Shown: positions 61,407 through 64,000 of the stretch, piece after piece
Layout: every line of letters begins with the position of its first letter
Numbering within the stretch: the first letter of the stretch is position 1
From: an uncultured Clostridia bacterium
GTDB lineage: Bacteria; Bacillota; Clostridia; Christensenellales; Borkfalkiaceae
Direction: 5' to 3'
Assembly: GCA_944337235.1 (NCBI GenBank)
Contig: CALVLK010000004.1
Location: 1 to 64,000 of the forward strand
DNA length: 64,000 nt
Program-made: the position numbers and the translations under genes
Notes under the pieces: generated by a model
The model's database searches: none
What the model was told of the DNA's origin: nothing
Seen by the model: the letters and a program-made list of their open reading frames with translations, nothing else

Positions 61407-63587
61407 TTATTGCTCTTCCGCCGCCCTGATGTGCCAGCACCAGCTGCCGAAGTCGCCAAGCAGCGGCAGATTCAGCCCCGCGTGCATGAGCGTGCTACCG
61501 TATGCCTCCAGCGAGAGTTCCTCGATATGATAGCGCGTCTCTGCCCTCAGCCCGGGAATGCGCACGCGCCGCAGCTGCCCGTCGGCACAGGCAAGGCGCT
61601 GCTGCCCCACCACGTACGCCTCGGCACCGTCCTTCGCCACGACTGCCATGCAAAAATAATTGTCTGCAAAGGGATCGCACAGGCGGTAGCAGTCGCCGCG
61701 CAAGATGAGCGGCTCTATGGCGCGGTATGCCCTGATCTGCAACGCGATCTGTTCCCGCTCCTCTTTGGTGAGTTTGCTGGGATCCAGCTCGTACCCCGTC
61801 GCCCCCAGCGAGGCGACCAGCCCGCGCGAGGCGAGCGGCGTCACGCGCCCCGTCTGATGATTGGGGCAGGCGGAGACGTGGCAGCTCATCGCAGAGAGCG
61901 GATATGCGATCGAGGTGCCGTATTGGATGCGCGTGCGGTCATAGGCGTCGGTGTTGTCGCTCGTCCAGATCTGCGGGAAATAGTAGAGCATGCCCCCGTC
62001 GAAGCGCCCGCCGCCCCCTGCGCAGCCCTCGAAGAGCACGTTTGGGAACTCCTCCGTCAGCCGACGCGCAAACTCGTACACGCCGAGCACATAGCGATGC
62101 AAAAATTCCCCCTGCCCCTCGGCGGGAAGCCCCGCGCTGCAACACTCGGTGATGTGGCGGTTCATATCCCATTTGATATAGGAGATCTCATACGCGCGCA
62201 ACAGGGCGGCAATGCGGGCAAAGATCTCGTCGCGCACCTCGCTGCGCGAAAAGTCGAGCACATACTGGTGGCGGCTCTCGCAGCGCTCCCCCTCCCGCCC
62301 GACCGCCCAGTCGGGATGGGCGCAGAAGAGTGCGCTGTCGCGCGAGATCATCTCCGGCTCGATCCACAGCCCGAAGCGCATGCCATGCTCCTTGCAGCGG
62401 GAGATGAGCGCCCCCAGCCCGCCGGGGAGCTTCTCTTCGTTGACGAACCAGTCACCCAGCCCCGCGCGGTCGCTGTTGCGTGCGCCGAACCAGCCGTCGT
62501 CGAGCACGAAGGTATCTGCGCCCAGCTTTGCCGCCTCGTCGATGAAGGGCAGCAGGGTATCTGTTGTAAAATCGAAATAGGTCGCCTCCCAGTTGTTGAT
62601 GACGATGGGGCGGCGGGCATAGGCATAGCGGCGGGGCAATACGCTTTCGCGGAAGAGGTCGGCAAAGGTGCGCGAAAGCGCGCCCAGCCCACGCTGCGAC
62701 CAAGCAAGCACGGCCTGCGGCGTGACAAAACGCGCGCCCGGCTCCAGCCGCCAGCGAAAGTTTTCGTCGTTGATGCCGCCCAGCAGGCGCAACAGCCCCG
62801 TCTGCCCCTCCTCGACGGAGAGCGCGAAGCTGCCGCTGTACAGAAGCGTAACGCCCATGCACTCCCCCTCCTCCTCGGTACAGGAGGGCGAAAGAAGCGC
62901 CAGAAAGGGATTGTCCTGATGCGAAGACGCCCCCCGCGCGGAGGATACGGTATATCGACCTCGCGTGACGGCGCGGCGCACGGGCATACGCTCGCCGAGG
63001 TGCTGCCCGTGCAGGGTGAGAATGTCGCGGCGGGTACCCGCAAGGTCGACAGAGAAGGAATACGCCCGCTCGAGCAGCACACGCTCCGCAGTGGGATTAT
63101 AAAACTCCGCATGGCGCACGATGACGTCCAAGCCCTCGAACACGACGTAATACAGGAAGATCTCCACCCCCGATATGGCGTCGGCAAGCCGGACGGTCAG
63201 CGTTTCGGCACCCTCCGTCTGCCGGACGTGCGGAAGCCCCTCGCACGCGGGAACGCCGCGAAAGACTTCGTGGCTGCAATAGCGGAACCTGCTGTGCGAC
63301 GTGCCGTCTTTGCGCCGGATCACGGCGGCGGGCGAACGGAAATCGCCCTGCCCGAAATCGGGGTATTCGTTCGCCGTAAGATCGGGCGAAACGCCCTCGA
63401 TGAGGATATCGGGGGGCGTGGGCGAGAAGGACTTGAACTCCGTCTGCCCAAGATAGCGCACGTTGCCCGCGATTTTGCCGCCGAAATGCAGGCAGTGCAG
63501 GCACTTCCATTGATCGATCCAGAGCACATAGCTCGCCGATTTGGTGTTGAGAAAGATGAGATCCCCTCTTTCGTTCTGTACGATCAT
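61407..63587 (-). CDS. GH36 alpha-galactosidase
   Basis: 726 residues, the length of bacterial GH36 group I enzymes. Blocks: INNWEATYFDF, VLDDGWFGARNSD, nucleophile D474 in YIKWDMNRH, CAGGGGRFD, and acid/base D544 in WTSDNTDAYDR. No signal peptide. It removes alpha-galactose from oligosaccharides such as raffinose-type sugars or galactosylated glycans. It starts 9 bases after the preceding partial gene, with AAGGAGAGG as ribosome binding site. Confidence 0.95.
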   Translation of the reverse strand: MIVQNERGDLIFLNTKSASYVLWIDQWKCLHCLHFGGKIAGNVRYLGQTEFKSFSPTPPDILIEGVSPDLTANEYPDFGQGDFRSPAAVIRRKDGTSHSRFRYCSHEVFRGVPACEGLPHVRQTEGAETLTVRLADAISGVEIFLYYVVFEGLDVIVRHAEFYNPTAERVLLERAYSFSVDLAGTRRDILTLHGQHLGERMPVRRAVTRGRYTVSSARGASSHQDNPFLALLSPSCTEEEGECMGVTLLYSGSFALSVEEGQTGLLRLLGGINDENFRWRLEPGARFVTPQAVLAWSQRGLGALSRTFADLFRESVLPRRYAYARRPIVINNWEATYFDFTTDTLLPFIDEAAKLGADTFVLDDGWFGARNSDRAGLGDWFVNEEKLPGGLGALISRCKEHGMRFGLWIEPEMISRDSALFCAHPDWAVGREGERCESRHQYVLDFSRSEVRDEIFARIAALLRAYEISYIKWDMNRHITECCSAGLPAEGQGEFLHRYVLGVYEFARRLTEEFPNVLFEGCAGGGGRFDGGMLYYFPQIWTSDNTDAYDRTRIQYGTSIAYPLSAMSCHVSACPNHQTGRVTPLASRGLVASLGATGYELDPSKLTKEEREQIALQIRAYRAIEPLILRGDCYRLCDPFADNYFCMAVVAKDGAEAYVVGQQRLACADGQLRRVRIPGLRAETRYHIEELSLEAYGSTLMHAGLNLPLLGDFGSWCWHIRAAEEQ

Positions 63588-63596
63588 AACCTCTCC

Positions 63597-64000
63597 TTAT
63601 TGTATCTGCGAAGGATGGCGGCGCAGCACGCCGAAACCTTCCCCGATGCTTCCGCCCGCCAAAATGAACGCCTTTGCGCTGCGCTGCAACGAGGTGTCCT
63701 CGGGGAAGTCCTGCGGGCGCAGGCGTGTATCCCCGAACAGCCATTGTTTATAGCTCTCGTCCCCCTCGTCCGTGCGGACGAGGGCAAAGAGCGCCTGAAA
63801 GCGCAGGATGCGGGACTGCGGCCCGAGCAGCTGCCGCAGGGCGGGCGAGAGCAGCCAGGAGGAGCACACATAGGGGGCAAGGCGGTATCTGCCGCCCTCG
63901 AAGCGGGCAAAGAAATCATCCGCACGGCGCAGGGAACGCTGCACGCTGTCCGCGCCGAGATCGGCGTCGGAGGGGATGTGCACGGAGATCTCCTCGCCGC
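63597..64000 (-). CDS. GNAT-like acyltransferase C-terminal region, 5' end cut by window edge
   Basis: The frame is open from the right edge (134 complete codons) and ends at 63597. The visible part reads EEISVHIPSDADLGADSVQ, then PYVCSSWLLSPALRQLLG, SRILRFQALF and LQRSAKAFILAGG. The SSWLL and FQALF blocks resemble the C-terminal domain of Bacillota proteins annotated as DUF5596 / GNAT-like acyltransferases, from memory. Function unknown; the N-terminal part is missing. It lies directly upstream of the GH36 gene in one transcript. Confidence 0.55.
   Translation of the reverse strand, partial: GEEISVHIPSDADLGADSVQRSLRRADDFFARFEGGRYRLAPYVCSSWLLSPALRQLLGPQSRILRFQALFALVRTDEGDESYKQWLFGDTRLRPQDFPEDTSLQRSAKAFILAGGSIGEGFGVLRRHPSQIQ

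Overview
The window reads as a chromosomal segment of a Bacillota (Clostridia-like) bacterium with a GC-rich genome, possibly an uncultured gut lineage. The gene order supports this. It includes nrdR-ispG-(polC remnant)-rimP-nusA-rnpM-ylxQ-infB-rbfA-nrnA-truB-ribF, ftsK-rimO-pgsA-cinA-recA and rny, with a CsoR copper operon and Lpl-type sugar permeases. The lineage call is inference; no rRNA or tRNA gene was found. Almost every gene lies on the minus strand. Genes are packed with 4-base ATGA overlaps. Most promoters I can see have near-consensus -35 and -10 boxes separated by exactly 17 bp.

Layout, left to right. 1-2578: chorismate synthase (cut by the edge), a ComEC-type metallohydrolase and a patatin-like lipase, read leftward. 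2805-3605: a plus-strand membrane protein, followed by a bidirectional terminator. 3655-7454: a membrane-anchored XRE regulator, a PhnP-like hydrolase, dtd, efp and an M24 peptidase whose promoter predicts a leaderless mRNA. 7536-16323: the rimP-nusA-infB translation/transcription operon, ending in truB, ribF and an endonuclease IV-like gene; its leader holds a terminator-like hairpin directly before the rimP ribosome binding site. 16468-19473: nrdR, ispG and a 502-residue protein at the usual polC position that keeps only OB and exonuclease parts of PolC. The nrdR promoter carries two NrdR-box-like sites 31 bp apart. 19639-23745: a flavin-reductase-like fusion protein, a YitT membrane protein, a protein that is 22% cysteine, and RNase Y.

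23952-35167: the ftsK-rimO-pgsA-cinA-recA-nadE-GH1 operon from one promoter; FtsK has a very long repeat-rich linker. 35378-38172: csoR-copA, with a complete CopZ chaperone fused in frame to the end of CopA but preceded by its own strong ribosome binding site, under a promoter covered by two CsoR-type operators.

38223-64000 is devoted to glycans. From the right: a partial gene and a GH36 alpha-galactosidase, then a run of nine genes that may start at one promoter (61058-61086): a 1510-residue repeat lipoprotein, a solute-binding lipoprotein, two permeases, DUF4127, GH31, an Ig-like lipoprotein, a secreted glycerophosphodiesterase-like protein and a GH26-like lipoprotein. Next come nanE, a Gfo/Idh/MocA oxidoreductase, a ROK-like kinase, nagB, nagA and an aldose epimerase. 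Together these could bind and trim a glycan outside the cell, import pieces through an ABC transporter (ATPase encoded elsewhere) and feed ManNAc/GlcNAc phosphates into glycolysis. The combination of phosphodiesterase, alpha-glucosidase and ManNAc/GlcNAc catabolism suggests foreign teichoic acid as one candidate substrate. This is the most interesting system in the window and remains a hypothesis.
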